The notes: generated from the sequence alone by a model not told the origin. A stretch of DNA of 64,000 nucleotides from Cupriavidus phytohabitans (GCF_000426345.1 NZ_AUFE01000012.1:1-64000); one strand, 5' to 3'. Numbered from the stretch's first letter, positions 24,829 to 33,272 are shown. Numbers and translations are program-made.

Positions 24829-25722
24829 TTACTTGGCAGCGTTCGCCATGTAGTCCGACGCGGCGATCACATCGGCGTCCGGGCCGCTGTAGCCACCCTT
24901 GGGCGGCATCACGCCCTTGCCCTTCAGCGCGTAGTTGTGGACCGCGTCCATGCCTTCCTTCAGGCGCGGCGCCCAGGCGGCCTTGTCGCCAAACTTGGGC
25001 GCACCTGCCACGCCGGCGGCGTGGCAGGCGGCGCAGACCTGGTCATAGACCTTCTTGCCGATGTCGGCCGACGCAGCAGCGGGTGCCGCGGCAGCGGCTG
25101 CCGGAGCCGCCGGGGCAGCAGCAGCGGGGGCGGCCGGTGCCGGCGCAGCGGCAGCAGCCGGCGCGGCAGCCGCATCGGGCGCCGCGGCGGCGGTGGGTGC
25201 AGCGGCAGCCGGTGCGGGCGGCTCGGGGAACTTGGCGCCACCGGCGTCGGCCATGTAGACCACGGCGCGTGCCAGCTCGTAATCGGTGTAGTCGTCAGGC
25301 GTGCTGCCGGCGCGCGGCGGCATCGCGCCCTTGCCGCCCAGGACCGACTTCATCAGGCCGTCGAAGCCCTGGCCGATGCGCGCGGCCCAGTCGCCGGCGG
25401 TACCGTACTTGGGCGCACCCGCCGCGCCGGTGGCATGGCAGGCCGCGCAGATTTCCTTGTAGACCTGTTCGCCGGTCTTGAACACGCGCGGTGCGTTGGG
25501 ATCCTTGATTTCGAGCGACGCGACCGGCCTGATGCGGTCGTTGACGGCTTCTGTCGTGGCGACCGTGCCGGCGCTTTCAGTAGAGCCGTGTCCCACAAAG
25601 TTGACCAGCAGGACGATCACGAGGATCGGTACCAGGAAAGCCGCGACCACCACGGCGATCAGCTGCTTGGGTGTCTTGATAGGAGACTCGTGTTCGTGGT
25701 GTTCGTTGTGGACGTCGCTCAT
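24829..25722 (-). CDS. Membrane-anchored dihaem c-type cytochrome (cyt c5-like)
   Basis: 297-residue protein with one N-terminal membrane anchor (about residues 21-43) and two class I cytochrome c domains. The haem sites are CAACH at 92-96 and 230-234, with candidate axial methionines in AMPP (about 134) and VMPP. The domains are joined by a roughly 50-residue Ala/Pro linker (about 168-218). CAACHATGAAGAPK and CAACHAAGVAGAPK are typical of cytochrome c5. Likely an electron shuttle in the periplasm feeding terminal oxidases or reductases. The two domains look like an internal duplication. Confidence 0.92.
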   Translation of the reverse strand: MSDVHNEHHEHESPIKTPKQLIAVVVAAFLVPILVIVLLVNFVGHGSTESAGTVATTEAVNDRIRPVASLEIKDPNAPRVFKTGEQVYKEICAACHATGAAGAPKYGTAGDWAARIGQGFDGLMKSVLGGKGAMPPRAGSTPDDYTDYELARAVVYMADAGGAKFPEPPAPAAAAPTAAAAPDAAAAPAAAAAPAPAAPAAAAPAAPAAAAAAPAAASADIGKKVYDQVCAACHAAGVAGAPKFGDKAAWAPRLKEGMDAVHNYALKGKGVMPPKGGYSGPDADVIAASDYMANAAK

Positions 25723-26176
25723 ACAGAACTCTCAGTTTTGCAGGAAACCTTCTGGCCGCTCACCCTCGGCTTGCTTTATCTGGCCCTTGTCTGACCACTA
25801 CCAGGCCCGCAAGGGGCCCGACAGGAGTCCGCCAATGCTGCCTTGCGGCCGTAGCCTGACTTGGGTCTGTCGCAATTTGCGCACTTCGGACTGTCCCCCG
25901 GGCCGGGCCCCGGATTGTCGCCGAATCAAAGTCGCAAAGCCTTGATCCTGGTCGAACGCGTGAGGGGCACGATTTGACGCAAATAGCTGGCGATTATAGC
26001 CCCATTCCACCCTTTGCCAGTGCCAAAAGCGGCGGTTGCGAGACGTATGCCTGAGCCTCCGGAGAGCCCTCATGGACGGCGGGGGACAAAAGCGGTATCC
26101 TATGCGACTTTCCTGCGGCGGCATTCGCGCGCCGCAACCGCTGTACCTGCAATGCCGGTTGAAAAACCGTCTCTGT
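25723..26176. other. Intergenic region upstream of tRNA-Arg, no gene supported
   Basis: About 450 bp. Short open frames here overlap one another and show no family features. No repeat or riboswitch was recognised. It must contain the tRNA promoter and the cytochrome gene's promoter, but no strong -35/-10 pair was picked out. Confidence 0.6.
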
Positions 26177-26252
26177 GCGCCCGTAGCTCAATGGATAGAG
26201 TACTGCCCTCCGAAGGCAGGGGTTGCTGGTTCGATCCCAGCCGGGCGCGCCA
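26177..26252 (+). tRNA. tRNA-Arg (anticodon CCG)
   Basis: A 76-base cloverleaf: acceptor GCGCCCG/CGGGCGC, D-stem GCTC/GAGT, anticodon stem CTGCC/GGCAG with loop CTCCGAA (anticodon CCG), T-arm GCTGG-TTCGATC-CCAGC, discriminator G and encoded CCA. A phage integrase begins 54 bp downstream, so the 3' end of this gene is the likely prophage integration site. Confidence 0.97.
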
Positions 26253-26260
26253 ATCCCCAC
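26220..26260 (+). other. Inferred prophage attL within the tRNA-Arg 3' end
   Basis: The T-arm and acceptor end of tRNA-Arg(CCG) plus a few bases lie directly beside the int gene. P2-like phages of Ralstonia/Burkholderia commonly use tRNA genes. The exact core cannot be set because no second copy of this sequence was found in the window. Confidence 0.45.
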
Positions 26261-26306
26261 AAGGGTTTCCGGCTTTTCCCACCACCGCCGCGAAGGGCGA
26301 CTGTAG

Positions 26307-27383
26307 CTAAACTGCAGCTAACTTCGACGCCGGCGCTGCCGTCAGTGGTGCCACCCACTGCGCCAGGTGATCCGCCGACAGGTGCGCATACCGCTGCACC
26401 ATCTCCATCGTTTCCCAGCCACCCAGCTCCTTGAGCACCTGCAGGGGTGTGCCGCGCTGCACGTGCCAGCTGGCCCAGGTGTGCCGCAGGTCATGCCAGC
26501 GGAAGTCCCGGATACCGGCCCGCGCGAGCGCCTTGTGCCACGCGGCGGTGCTGGTCTGGTACACCGGCTTGCCGCGGAAGACGAAGACGGCCTCCACGTG
26601 CTCGGGATCCCGCTTCTTCGGCAGCTGCCGACGCAGCACCGCGATCGCCGTGTCCGACAGCGGCACCGTGATCGCCTTGCGCGCCTTGGCCTGGTCCGGG
26701 TGGATCCAGGCCACGCGCCGCACCAGGTCCACCTGCGACCACGCCAGCCCGGTCACGTTGGCCCGGCGCAGGCCCGTCTCCAGGCTGAACTGCGCCATGT
26801 CGGCCAGGTGCTCGGGCAGCACGGCCAGCAGCCGCTCCGCCTGTGCCGCAGTCAGCCAGCGGATGCGCTTGCTGGCCACCTTGGCGCGCTTGCGCTTCGG
26901 CGCGCTGTCGAGCCACCCCCACTCCACCGCGGCATTCAGCACCGCCGTCAGCACGCCGATCACCCGGCGCACCGTGCCGGCGCTGACGGTGCCGTCCAGC
27001 TCTTTGACCCCCTGGCGGGTGCGCACCGTGCGCCGCTCGGCCCGCTTTACCGCGGCGATCGCATCGACGCGGTTGCGGTCGATGGTGGCCAGCTCGGTGC
27101 CGTCCAGATGCGCGTGCAGCCAGCGCAGGTGGATCTTCGACGTTTCCAGGCTGGCCAGCCCGGCGCGGTCGCCCACGTAGCGCACCACCGCGTCGTTCCA
27201 GGTGTAGCGGGGGCGCTGCCCCAGCTTCGCCTGGTTCCACAGGTCCACCTTCAGCCTGTCGTGGAATTCCTGCGCCTGCCTGGCGTCGCTGGTGCCAGTG
27301 CTTCCCTGTAGCGGCGTGCCGCCGCCAGGGGGGTACAGCTTGTAATACCACTTGGTACTGCCTTTGCGTTTGAAGAGCGACAT
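26307..27383 (-). CDS. int: Prophage tyrosine site-specific integrase
   Basis: 358-residue phage integrase with an N-terminal SAM-like domain (about 60-155) and a C-terminal catalytic domain. Visible catalytic residues are Arg206 (TGLRRANV), His297 and Arg300 (WHDLRHTW), and the nucleophile Tyr332 (VQRYAHL). The usual second histidine is a Trp (GGWETMEM), a common variant. It reads toward the tRNA and is the last gene of the minus-strand early operon. Expected to catalyse integration and, with a directionality factor, excision. Confidence 0.95.
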   Translation of the reverse strand: MSLFKRKGSTKWYYKLYPPGGGTPLQGSTGTSDARQAQEFHDRLKVDLWNQAKLGQRPRYTWNDAVVRYVGDRAGLASLETSKIHLRWLHAHLDGTELATIDRNRVDAIAAVKRAERRTVRTRQGVKELDGTVSAGTVRRVIGVLTAVLNAAVEWGWLDSAPKRKRAKVASKRIRWLTAAQAERLLAVLPEHLADMAQFSLETGLRRANVTGLAWSQVDLVRRVAWIHPDQAKARKAITVPLSDTAIAVLRRQLPKKRDPEHVEAVFVFRGKPVYQTSTAAWHKALARAGIRDFRWHDLRHTWASWHVQRGTPLQVLKELGGWETMEMVQRYAHLSADHLAQWVAPLTAAPASKLAAV

Positions 27384-27598
27384 GGCTCACCTTCCTTTGC
27401 CAGATCGCCTTGCACAACTCGCGGGATCCATTCTCCGGCGAGGTAGCGCTCCAGGGCAATCTTCGAGAACATCCAGCGCTTGCCGACCTTGCGGCCGGGC
27501 AGCGCGCCGGCCTTAGCCTTGAGGCGCACCGTTTCAGGGTGGGCGCCGAGCAGCGCGGCCGCGGCGCCCAGATCGATCGTGGGGCCGTACAGGGTCAC
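27251..27598 (-). CDS. Excisionase-like helix-turn-helix protein
   Basis: 115-residue protein. Its first 55 residues form a MerR/excisionase-type helix-turn-helix (TIDLGAAAALLGAHPETVRL, then GRKVGKRWMFSKIALERYL). The GTG start at 27598 overlaps the stop of the preceding 30-codon ORF. The C-terminal half overlaps the beginning of int by about 130 bp and may be poorly conserved. Position next to int and the fold suggest a recombination directionality factor; a transcriptional regulator is the alternative. Confidence 0.7.
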   Translation of the reverse strand: MTLYGPTIDLGAAAALLGAHPETVRLKAKAGALPGRKVGKRWMFSKIALERYLAGEWIPRVVQGDLAKEGEPCRSSNAKAVPSGITSCTPLAAARRYREALAPATPGRRRNSTTG

Positions 27599-27687
27599 GC
27601 CGTCACCCTGCGAAACTCGATCACCCACATCCAGGGATTGGCCGCGCACGTGCCGGCGCCGCCGATCAGCTCCCACAGGCGGCTCAT
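27595..27687 (-). CDS. Small prophage protein, 30 aa
   Basis: A 30-codon frame (MSRLWELIGGAGTCAANPWM...) whose ATG overlaps the stop of the upstream gene (ATGA) and whose stop overlaps the GTG of the excisionase-like gene. This double coupling in a tightly packed operon is the main support. Trp/Cys-rich; function unknown. Confidence 0.5.
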   Translation of the reverse strand: MSRLWELIGGAGTCAANPWMWVIEFRRVTA

Positions 27688-28160
27688 CGTGCATCCTCCA
27701 TCCGGTCGGCAGGCGATGCACCCGGCCCAATTGCCATGGCCGCCGCGAGAACTACCGAACCGCCCACCTCACACTCAGATAGCGCAAGCAGTTGCAACAG
27801 CATCGCCAAGCGCTCGCGCCACGGTCTCAGGAAATGCCTGCGCTGGTGCGCATCGACCTGCAGCGGCGTGCCGTCGGCGGTGTCCAGCGGGCCGCCGATG
27901 ATGAGCTGCGCCGGCGCCAGGCCGTCCAACTCTTCCCGCGCTGTCACCCACCAGGCATACCGCTGAGCTGATTGGGCTTCCGTCGCGGTTTCCAGCAGGA
28001 TCGCCTCGGCGATGGTCAGCAGGTTCTCGCGCGTCGACCTCGGGAAATGGGCCAGCGTCTTGCCGGCGGCGTCGGCCTCGGGATACAGGCCGGTGCAGAT
28101 GATCTGGGCCACGCGCCGGACATAGGGCACGGGCTGCTGGGAGGTGGTCACGTTGGTCAT
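27684..28160 (-). CDS. Prophage hypothetical protein
   Basis: 158 residues, not recognised. The ATG at 28160 overlaps the stop of the upstream gene, and its stop overlaps the next ATG. The middle is helical (RENLLTIAEAILLETATEAQ) and the C-terminal part has a weak hydrophobic stretch (GGSVVLAAAMAIG). It belongs to the early operon between the primase and int. Confidence 0.6.
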   Translation of the reverse strand: MTNVTTSQQPVPYVRRVAQIICTGLYPEADAAGKTLAHFPRSTRENLLTIAEAILLETATEAQSAQRYAWWVTAREELDGLAPAQLIIGGPLDTADGTPLQVDAHQRRHFLRPWRERLAMLLQLLALSECEVGGSVVLAAAMAIGPGASPADRMEDAR

Positions 28161-28642
28161 GCTGCTTCTGCGAGGTGAACGATCTGGCCGGCTGCCACCG
28201 GACCCTGAGCGGTCGCCCGGCTTTCGGCCTGCAGGGTCGCCACCAGCAGCTGGCGGCGCGTGCAGGCGCGCTGCATGTCGTCGGTCAGGTTCAGGCCCTG
28301 GCCGATCGCGCGGAACTCGTCGCCGGTGACGCCTAGCGTGCCGCGCCGAGCAAGCCGCTTGCCGACATCGGCAACCGCGATCACGGCGGCGTCCATGGCA
28401 TCGCGCAGCGCCTGGTTGTCGGCGTAGTAGAGGGTCGCCACCGCCTGGCCGACGTTGATACGAAAGGCGAGGGTGTGCCACGCGGCCTCGGTGGCGGTCC
28501 CATCGAGGATCTTGCTCAGCTCGACATGCGGAATGAGCTGCAGGTCCACCTCGGCGTTGCGGCTGAAGCGGAACATCACGGGCAGGCCGCAGGTGCGCGC
28601 GGGGCGCGGCCGGCGGGTCTTGCGGTGTTTGCTGGCTGGCAT
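28157..28642 (-). CDS. Prophage hypothetical protein
   Basis: 161 residues with a basic N-terminus (MPASKHRKTRRPRPARTCG), then a mixed soluble domain containing NVGQAVATLYYADNQAL. Four-base overlap with the following gene. No recognised domain; the basic start could contact nucleic acid. Confidence 0.6.
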   Translation of the reverse strand: MPASKHRKTRRPRPARTCGLPVMFRFSRNAEVDLQLIPHVELSKILDGTATEAAWHTLAFRINVGQAVATLYYADNQALRDAMDAAVIAVADVGKRLARRGTLGVTGDEFRAIGQGLNLTDDMQRACTRRQLLVATLQAESRATAQGPVAAGQIVHLAEAA

Positions 28643-28662
28643 GGTTGCTCTCCAGGGCTGGG

Positions 28663-28878
28663 TCAGTCGTCGAAATCGCCGGCGGCGCGGCGCTTCAGGT
28701 CGGGGGCACCGCCAGCGGGGCGGCGGGCCGCGCGCTGCAGCTCGCGGCTGGCCGTGGCCCGGGCCGCGGCTGCCAGAGCAGCGCGCAGCAGGTCGGACAT
28801 GGCGTCGAACGGGGTGGCGATCCGCATCGCGCGATGGGCGCGACGCAGATCGGCGTCGGTGACGGCGGGCTTAGCCAC
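28663..28878 (-). CDS. Small prophage protein, 71 aa
   Basis: Short, Ala/Arg-rich, mostly helical protein (DADLRRAHRAMRIATPFDAM). It overlaps the stop of the membrane-protein gene upstream by eight bases. No recognised family. Confidence 0.5.
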   Translation of the reverse strand: MAKPAVTDADLRRAHRAMRIATPFDAMSDLLRAALAAAARATASRELQRAARRPAGGAPDLKRRAAGDFDD

Positions 28879-29113
28879 GGCGCGCTCCCCGACGAAAGAA
28901 GCCGGCCCACACGCCGCGGCCGTAGCACACGGTGAAGAACAGGCTCACCCAGAACATGCCGGGCTCGCCCGTCGCGGCGGTCAGGTACAGCCAGGCCGGC
29001 TGGCCAAGCAGCCCGACCAGGGAGCCCCAGCGGGCACGCGCGGCGCCGGCGTTGAGCAGGTAGATCGAGCCCACCGCGGTGGCGATCATCCAGAGGTTGA
29101 GCAGCGCGAGCAT
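28871..29113 (-). CDS. Small prophage membrane protein
   Basis: 80-residue protein with three hydrophobic segments (LLNLWMIATAVGSIYLL, LVGLLGQPAWLYLTAA, FWVSLFFTVCYG). The ATG at 29113 fits the operon spacing better than the longer reading. Function unknown; inner-membrane location inferred. Confidence 0.6.
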   Translation of the reverse strand: MLALLNLWMIATAVGSIYLLNAGAARARWGSLVGLLGQPAWLYLTAATGEPGMFWVSLFFTVCYGRGVWAGFFRRGARRG

Positions 29114-29271
29114 CAGATGGCCCTCCCAATGGCGCGCGCGCAACAGAAGCGGGGCGGCTCGGTCAGGTGATCCAGGGCGCCGAGTTGCGCATCGAGGCGA
29201 CAGCGGGCGATCGCGGTGAACTGCAGGCGCACACCGCTGTGCGACACGATGAAAACGAGGAACGCGCTCAT
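29113..29271 (-). CDS. Small prophage protein, 52 aa
   Basis: Short protein (MSAFLVFIVSHSGVRLQFTA...) ending next to the start of the membrane protein. Its start overlaps the stop of the gene before it. The N-terminal half is hydrophobic. Not recognised. Confidence 0.45.
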   Translation of the reverse strand: MSAFLVFIVSHSGVRLQFTAIARCRLDAQLGALDHLTEPPRFCCARAIGRAI

Positions 29272-29510
29272 GCCGGTGCTCCCGCGGATTCGGGGACGGT
29301 GGGCATCACGACCGGCTCGCCGGCCAGCAACGCGCAGCAGCCTTCTTCCAGATGGATCACGACAGAGCATTCGTTGCCGTCGTGGAGCGTGATTTCCAGC
29401 GTCTGGGTGGCGAACCAATAGGGCCGATCGTCGTGGGTGGCCAACTGGAACTGAACTGGCTTCACGGCGATCTTGGCCGCGGCGCATAGGGAGGTTTTGA
29501 TGGAATTCAT
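29268..29510 (-). CDS. Small prophage protein, 80 aa
   Basis: Predicted beta-rich protein (PYWFATQTLEITLHDGNECS). Starts two bases after the primase stop and overlaps the next gene by four bases, so translationally coupled. Not recognised. Confidence 0.55.
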   Translation of the reverse strand: MNSIKTSLCAAAKIAVKPVQFQLATHDDRPYWFATQTLEITLHDGNECSVVIHLEEGCCALLAGEPVVMPTVPESAGAPA

Positions 29511-29512
29511 GC

Positions 29513-32224
29513 TCAAGCTCCTTTGTTGCCCGAACGATCCTCGAAGACCCAGCACTTGACCGTGGTGGGGCGCCTTGGCGCGGCGGGATAGTCGGTGTTG
29601 TGACGCGCGTTGATCGCGCTGTTGACGACCCTCAGTTCCACGAACTTGCGATGCCGCGAGGTGCGCAGCACCCGCTTGAGATCGGTAAGCGGAGGGAGGT
29701 TGAGGCGGCGGTCATTGGCCACCTGTTCGAAGTGCCGCAGGCTGATGGCGATGGTGCCGCCGTCACCCCGGGCGTGGTTGAGCACGGCGTGATCGTCGTC
29801 CGCCGATTCGATGTGGTCGTACAGCTCCCAGAATTCCTGCACCAGCGGGTGGTCCGCGCCGATGGCTTGCTGGCGCTCGACCGCCATGGTCACCAATTGC
29901 TTGATGGCGGCGTCCCGGTATTCCTTGGGCAGCGGCAGCACGTGCCCGAGGCAATCCACCAGCGCCATCACCTGGGCGTGGTTCTTCACCAGGCGCTGGT
30001 GCTTGACCTCCGGGTGCTTGGCTAGGTGGTCCTGGTACGTGGGCATGCGCTCCAGGTAGGAGGCGAGGATGTCGCGCTCCTTAAGGATGGCCGTCAGCAG
30101 GAAGCCCGACACGTCTTCCACCGGCATCTGTTCCAGCGCGCGCGCCGCGGCGAAGGTGTCGGCGTTCTGCCCGGTGCGGTCGAAGTACAGGTGCACGATC
30201 CGCTGCAACACGGCCTCGCTGGCATTGACCTCGGCGTTCTGGCTGATGACGACCGTGCCACGGAAGGGCGGCTCGTAGGTCTCGTTGCCCGCGTTCTTCA
30301 CGCCGCGGGCCCGTGTGCTGCGGCCGTTGTAGGCGGTCTTCAGCTCATTCCAGTCGAAGCCCTTCACCTTGGCGCCGTCTTCGCCGCGGTCGCCCTCGAT
30401 CAGCACCACCGGCAGGTTCGACACCTGGGCGAAGTTGCGGGCACGCGCCGCCAGCGAGGACTTGGACGGGTCGAAGCCCTCATAGTCACGCCGGCCGCAC
30501 AGCTTCCACAGGAACTCGATCAGCGTCGACTTGCCGGCGCCCGGCTCGCCCACCACCTCGAGGAACGGGAAGCTCTTCTGCTTGATGTCCTTGCCCTCGC
30601 GGATCTGCTCGGCAAAGAGACTGCCGAGCCAGAACGCCAGCGCAACGATGCCCTTGGCGCCGAAGGCACGCCAGATCAGTTCCAGCCATTCGTGCCGGAA
30701 TGCCTTGAAGTCCCGGTTCAGCGAGAGGCCGGCCGATCCGCCGATGGTCTTGATCGACTGGCGGCCCACGTCGAAGAAATCCTCGTCGTTGAGGGTGTAG
30801 AGCTTGCCGTCCTTGACCGCCACGTCCGCATACACGTAGCAGCCGTGCTCCTTGGTGTATCCCACGAAGTCGATGGTCTGCACGCTCTTGATGCGGTGCA
30901 TCTGCTCCTTGAGGTAGCTGTCCAGATGCGCGTTCGTGCCCGTGTAGAACGCCCCCGGCGCCACCGCCAGCAGTCGCTTCTTGAACTCCGTGGCGGACGC
31001 AACCTGCGAGCTAGTGAAGGTGTTCTTGACCGGCTCCGAGTCGTGGGGGAAGGCAACGCGGAAGTAGTACCAGGCCTCGTCGGTGGCGGCATTGGCCTGG
31101 TAGTACAGCACCGTGGGCAGGCAGGTGGCGATGTTGGTCACCACGCCGGCCTTGAGCATGGCTTCGTCGCGGATCTCATCCTCGGTCAGGTCGTCATGGG
31201 CGTTGCGCACTTCGCCCATCTCGCGTGTCAATGCCTCCAGATCGACCTTGAACCAGTACAGCTTGCTGTCGAAGTCGAAGGCGAACTGGCTCATGCTGGT
31301 GCGCCCATAGATGAGCCGAGCCTTCTCCGCGGGACTGGGAGCGGCCATCAGGCCGCCGAGATAGCGGTACTCGTCCAGGTCCTTGGCATCGAGCTTCCCG
31401 AGCTGGTGCAGATCGTTCCAGTCGCGTTTCTTGGTGCCGACCTGCTTCGGCAGCGCGATGGAAGCCTCCCAGCCTTCGTCCCGGGCACGCCTGAGCCACT
31501 GCAGGCCGTAGCGCGTACCGGCGCGGTCGGCATCGAGTGCCCACACCAGCTTCGGGCGTGGCTTGCTGGCCGCAGCCAGCTGTTCTGCCAGGCCGGCCAA
31601 TGCCTTGGAGGGGTAGTTGGTGCACGACATGGCGGCCACGGCCGCGATATCGTGATGCCACAGCGCGATCGCGTCGAAGATGCCCTCGACAATCCAGATC
31701 TCGTCCACGCTCCCGGCGTTCAGCCCCGGCGGCTGCCACCACATGCCGCCGTAGCTGCCGTGGAAGGTCGCCTTGCGGTCGCCGAAGCGGTGCGCCTGGT
31801 CGATGATTCGTTCCCAGTACACGCCGGCGCCCAGCACGAAGCGCACGGTGGCGCTGCCCAGCTTCAGTTCGTGGCTGTAGTAGCTCTCCTGGGTGTACCA
31901 GTCGCGGACCTTGTCGAGGTTGAAGCCGCGGCCGTCGCGCATGTAGGCATCGGCAGCCGCCTTGGGGTTTTCCGGTGTGGGCTTGAAGCGGTCGCTCCAG
32001 CTCTCGAACAAGTCCGGGTAGATGTCCTTGATGTGCAGCTCGGCGCCGCAATGGTTCAGGCGGTTGCACTTGAGCACCCATGGCGCATTGCCGAAGGCCC
32101 ACAGCGTCTTCTTGGCGCAGGCAGGGCACTGACCGGCCTCCAGCTTCTCGCCGCCGCGCTTCTGCTTGAAGGCGTAGTCACGCAGCAGGCGGCCGGTGAC
32201 TTCGCTGTGCAGGGATGGGTTCAT
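29513..32224 (-). CDS. Prophage primase-helicase
   Basis: 903-residue replication protein. The N-terminal zinc-binding region has CPAC (33-36) and CNRLNHC (53-59). A Toprim primase core has Glu180 (VEGIFDA) and the DAD motif at about 231-233. The C-terminal superfamily 3/DUF927-like ATPase has Walker A GEPGAGKST at about 558-566 and LIEGDRGEDG downstream. This is the P4-alpha style of initiator/primase/helicase rather than P2 gpA, so this phage probably replicates by an alpha-type mechanism. It lies in the early operon after the Ogr-like gene. Confidence 0.88.
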   Translation of the reverse strand: MNPSLHSEVTGRLLRDYAFKQKRGGEKLEAGQCPACAKKTLWAFGNAPWVLKCNRLNHCGAELHIKDIYPDLFESWSDRFKPTPENPKAAADAYMRDGRGFNLDKVRDWYTQESYYSHELKLGSATVRFVLGAGVYWERIIDQAHRFGDRKATFHGSYGGMWWQPPGLNAGSVDEIWIVEGIFDAIALWHHDIAAVAAMSCTNYPSKALAGLAEQLAAASKPRPKLVWALDADRAGTRYGLQWLRRARDEGWEASIALPKQVGTKKRDWNDLHQLGKLDAKDLDEYRYLGGLMAAPSPAEKARLIYGRTSMSQFAFDFDSKLYWFKVDLEALTREMGEVRNAHDDLTEDEIRDEAMLKAGVVTNIATCLPTVLYYQANAATDEAWYYFRVAFPHDSEPVKNTFTSSQVASATEFKKRLLAVAPGAFYTGTNAHLDSYLKEQMHRIKSVQTIDFVGYTKEHGCYVYADVAVKDGKLYTLNDEDFFDVGRQSIKTIGGSAGLSLNRDFKAFRHEWLELIWRAFGAKGIVALAFWLGSLFAEQIREGKDIKQKSFPFLEVVGEPGAGKSTLIEFLWKLCGRRDYEGFDPSKSSLAARARNFAQVSNLPVVLIEGDRGEDGAKVKGFDWNELKTAYNGRSTRARGVKNAGNETYEPPFRGTVVISQNAEVNASEAVLQRIVHLYFDRTGQNADTFAAARALEQMPVEDVSGFLLTAILKERDILASYLERMPTYQDHLAKHPEVKHQRLVKNHAQVMALVDCLGHVLPLPKEYRDAAIKQLVTMAVERQQAIGADHPLVQEFWELYDHIESADDDHAVLNHARGDGGTIAISLRHFEQVANDRRLNLPPLTDLKRVLRTSRHRKFVELRVVNSAINARHNTDYPAAPRRPTTVKCWVFEDRSGNKGA

Positions 32225-32307
32225 GAATCGTCAGGCAAAAGGAGTCCCTCACGCCCCGGAAGGGGCATGAAGCAAAGGAATCAACAGGGAAGGGGGTTAG
32301 GCTGCGG

Positions 32308-32556
32308 TCAGGTAGGCAGCAGGTCCATCTGCCGCTCGTCCATCAGGCCCGGACGCACCTTGCCAACGGGCAGGTACGCCTTGGGATTGGGACGCATGCT
32401 GGGCGCGATGGTGGAGATCACCGAGGTGATGGCCTTGCAGGTGTAGGCGCACTCGATGTTGGGGCATTGCCAGTAGCTCTCTTTCGAAAGCAGCGATACC
32501 ACGCGGCTGGTGCGGATCTTCATGCGCGATTCGCAATGCGGGCAGGTCAGTTTCAC
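32308..32556 (-). CDS. ogr: Ogr/Delta-like zinc-finger late transcription activator
   Basis: 82-residue protein matching P2 Ogr/P4 Delta: a zinc site formed by CPHC (5-8) and CPNIEC, with the intervening TSRVVSLLSKESYWQC resembling the Ogr segment TSRYITDTTKERYHQC. Ogr proteins recruit RNA polymerase to phage late promoters through dyad sites near -55. Three matching dyads occur at the predicted late promoters in this prophage. Its start overlaps the stop of the upstream gene. Unlike P2, it sits in the early operon and not after D. Confidence 0.88.
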   Translation of the reverse strand: MKLTCPHCESRMKIRTSRVVSLLSKESYWQCPNIECAYTCKAITSVISTIAPSMRPNPKAYLPVGKVRPGLMDERQMDLLPT

Positions 32557-32747
32557 AGCGATTTCCCCGGAGGTACTACCAATTTAAAAGCACGTCGTTT
32601 GCCGGTCATGCGCTCGGCAGTGCGGCGCAGTCCGGCCTTGGCCAGCCATTCGGCAGCCTGTTGTAGCGTCGTCAGGCCTTGCTCTTGACGTACCCGTTCC
32701 AGCACTGCCTCTGCTTGCTCGGTCAGTTGGATTTCGATGTCCGGCAT
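32553..32747 (-). CDS. Small prophage protein, RHH-like
   Basis: 64-residue protein. IEIQLTEQAEAVLERVRQEQ then TTLQQAAEWLAKAGLRR is compatible with a ribbon-helix-helix DNA-binding fold. Four-base overlap with the Ogr-like gene. The fold is inferred from pattern only. Confidence 0.5.
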   Translation of the reverse strand: MPDIEIQLTEQAEAVLERVRQEQGLTTLQQAAEWLAKAGLRRTAERMTGKRRAFKLVVPPGKSL

Positions 32748-32775
32748 CTTCTCGGCAGCTCAAAAGTGACTTCGC

Positions 32776-32967
32776 TCAGGCGCTTCGCGTCTCTACAGTG
32801 GTTCCCAGCGACAGGACCTGCTCGGCTTCGCGGAAGATGATCTGGCGCAGGAGGGTGGCGGGCTGTTCGCCCTGGTAGTTGGCCAGGGCGGTGATCAGGT
32901 CGAACTCGTAGTCGTTGAAACGCAGGACTACGCGGTTGTCACGAACACGTTTCGGGTCGGGATACAT
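32776..32967 (-). CDS. Small RHH/CopG-like prophage protein
   Basis: 63 residues. NRVVLRFNDYEFDLITALAN then TLLRQIIFREAEQVL gives a beta-strand followed by two helices, as in Arc/CopG regulators. Part of the early operon. Function inferred only as possible DNA binding. Confidence 0.55.
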   Translation of the reverse strand: MYPDPKRVRDNRVVLRFNDYEFDLITALANYQGEQPATLLRQIIFREAEQVLSLGTTVETRSA

Positions 32968-32994
32968 TGCCAGTCTCGGTAGGAACGGAAAGGA

Positions 32995-33198
32995 TCACGA
33001 CGCTCTGGAGGAGCGGCTTTCATACACCGCCAGGCCCTCAAGCAGTACCAGACGGGCCAGGCTCGACACGGAGCGGTTCTCCTGCAGGGCGAGCCGTTCC
33101 AGCTTCTGCCGCTCCGTAGGGAGCAGCCGAACGCACACCGGCTTGTCGCTGAGAACCCCACGTGGGGAGCGGGTCCGCGGCGTTTTGGCTGTGGTCAT
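32995..33198 (-). CDS. Arc/CopG-like RHH protein, first gene of the early operon
   Basis: 67-residue ribbon-helix-helix protein: PVCVRLLPTERQKLERLALQ followed by SVSSLARLVLLEGLAVY is a clear RHH pattern. The ATG at 33198 is about 30 bp downstream of a TATAAT -10 box. As the first gene of the early operon it may act in the lysis-lysogeny decision, in the position of a Cro/Cox-type regulator; this is inference. Confidence 0.65.
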   Translation of the reverse strand: MTTAKTPRTRSPRGVLSDKPVCVRLLPTERQKLERLALQENRSVSSLARLVLLEGLAVYESRSSRAS

Positions 33199-33235
33199 GG
33201 CGGATATACTTGTGTGAGTTAGCGTTGCACAACAA

Positions 33236-33265
33236 ATTATATGCACCGAACGGTGCATTTGACAA
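33236..33265 (-). promoter_or_regulatory. Early promoter with embedded repressor operator
   Basis: On the minus strand, TTGTCA (33260-33265) and TATAAT (33236-33241) are separated by 18 bp. The spacer is filled by a perfect 18-bp palindrome, ATGCACCGAACGGTGCAT (33241-33258, plus strand). A repressor bound there would block both boxes. It lies between the divergent RHH gene and the XRE repressor gene. Confidence 0.85.
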
Positions 33266-33272
33266 CATCGAA

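Noticed and set aside
25994..26260. Minus-strand ORF with WDRTSNPCLRRAVLYPLSYGR
   Set aside because: It is the antisense of the tRNA-Arg gene, a well-known spurious ORF pattern.
30026..32446. 806-codon plus-strand open frame
   Set aside because: Antisense shadow of the primase-helicase.
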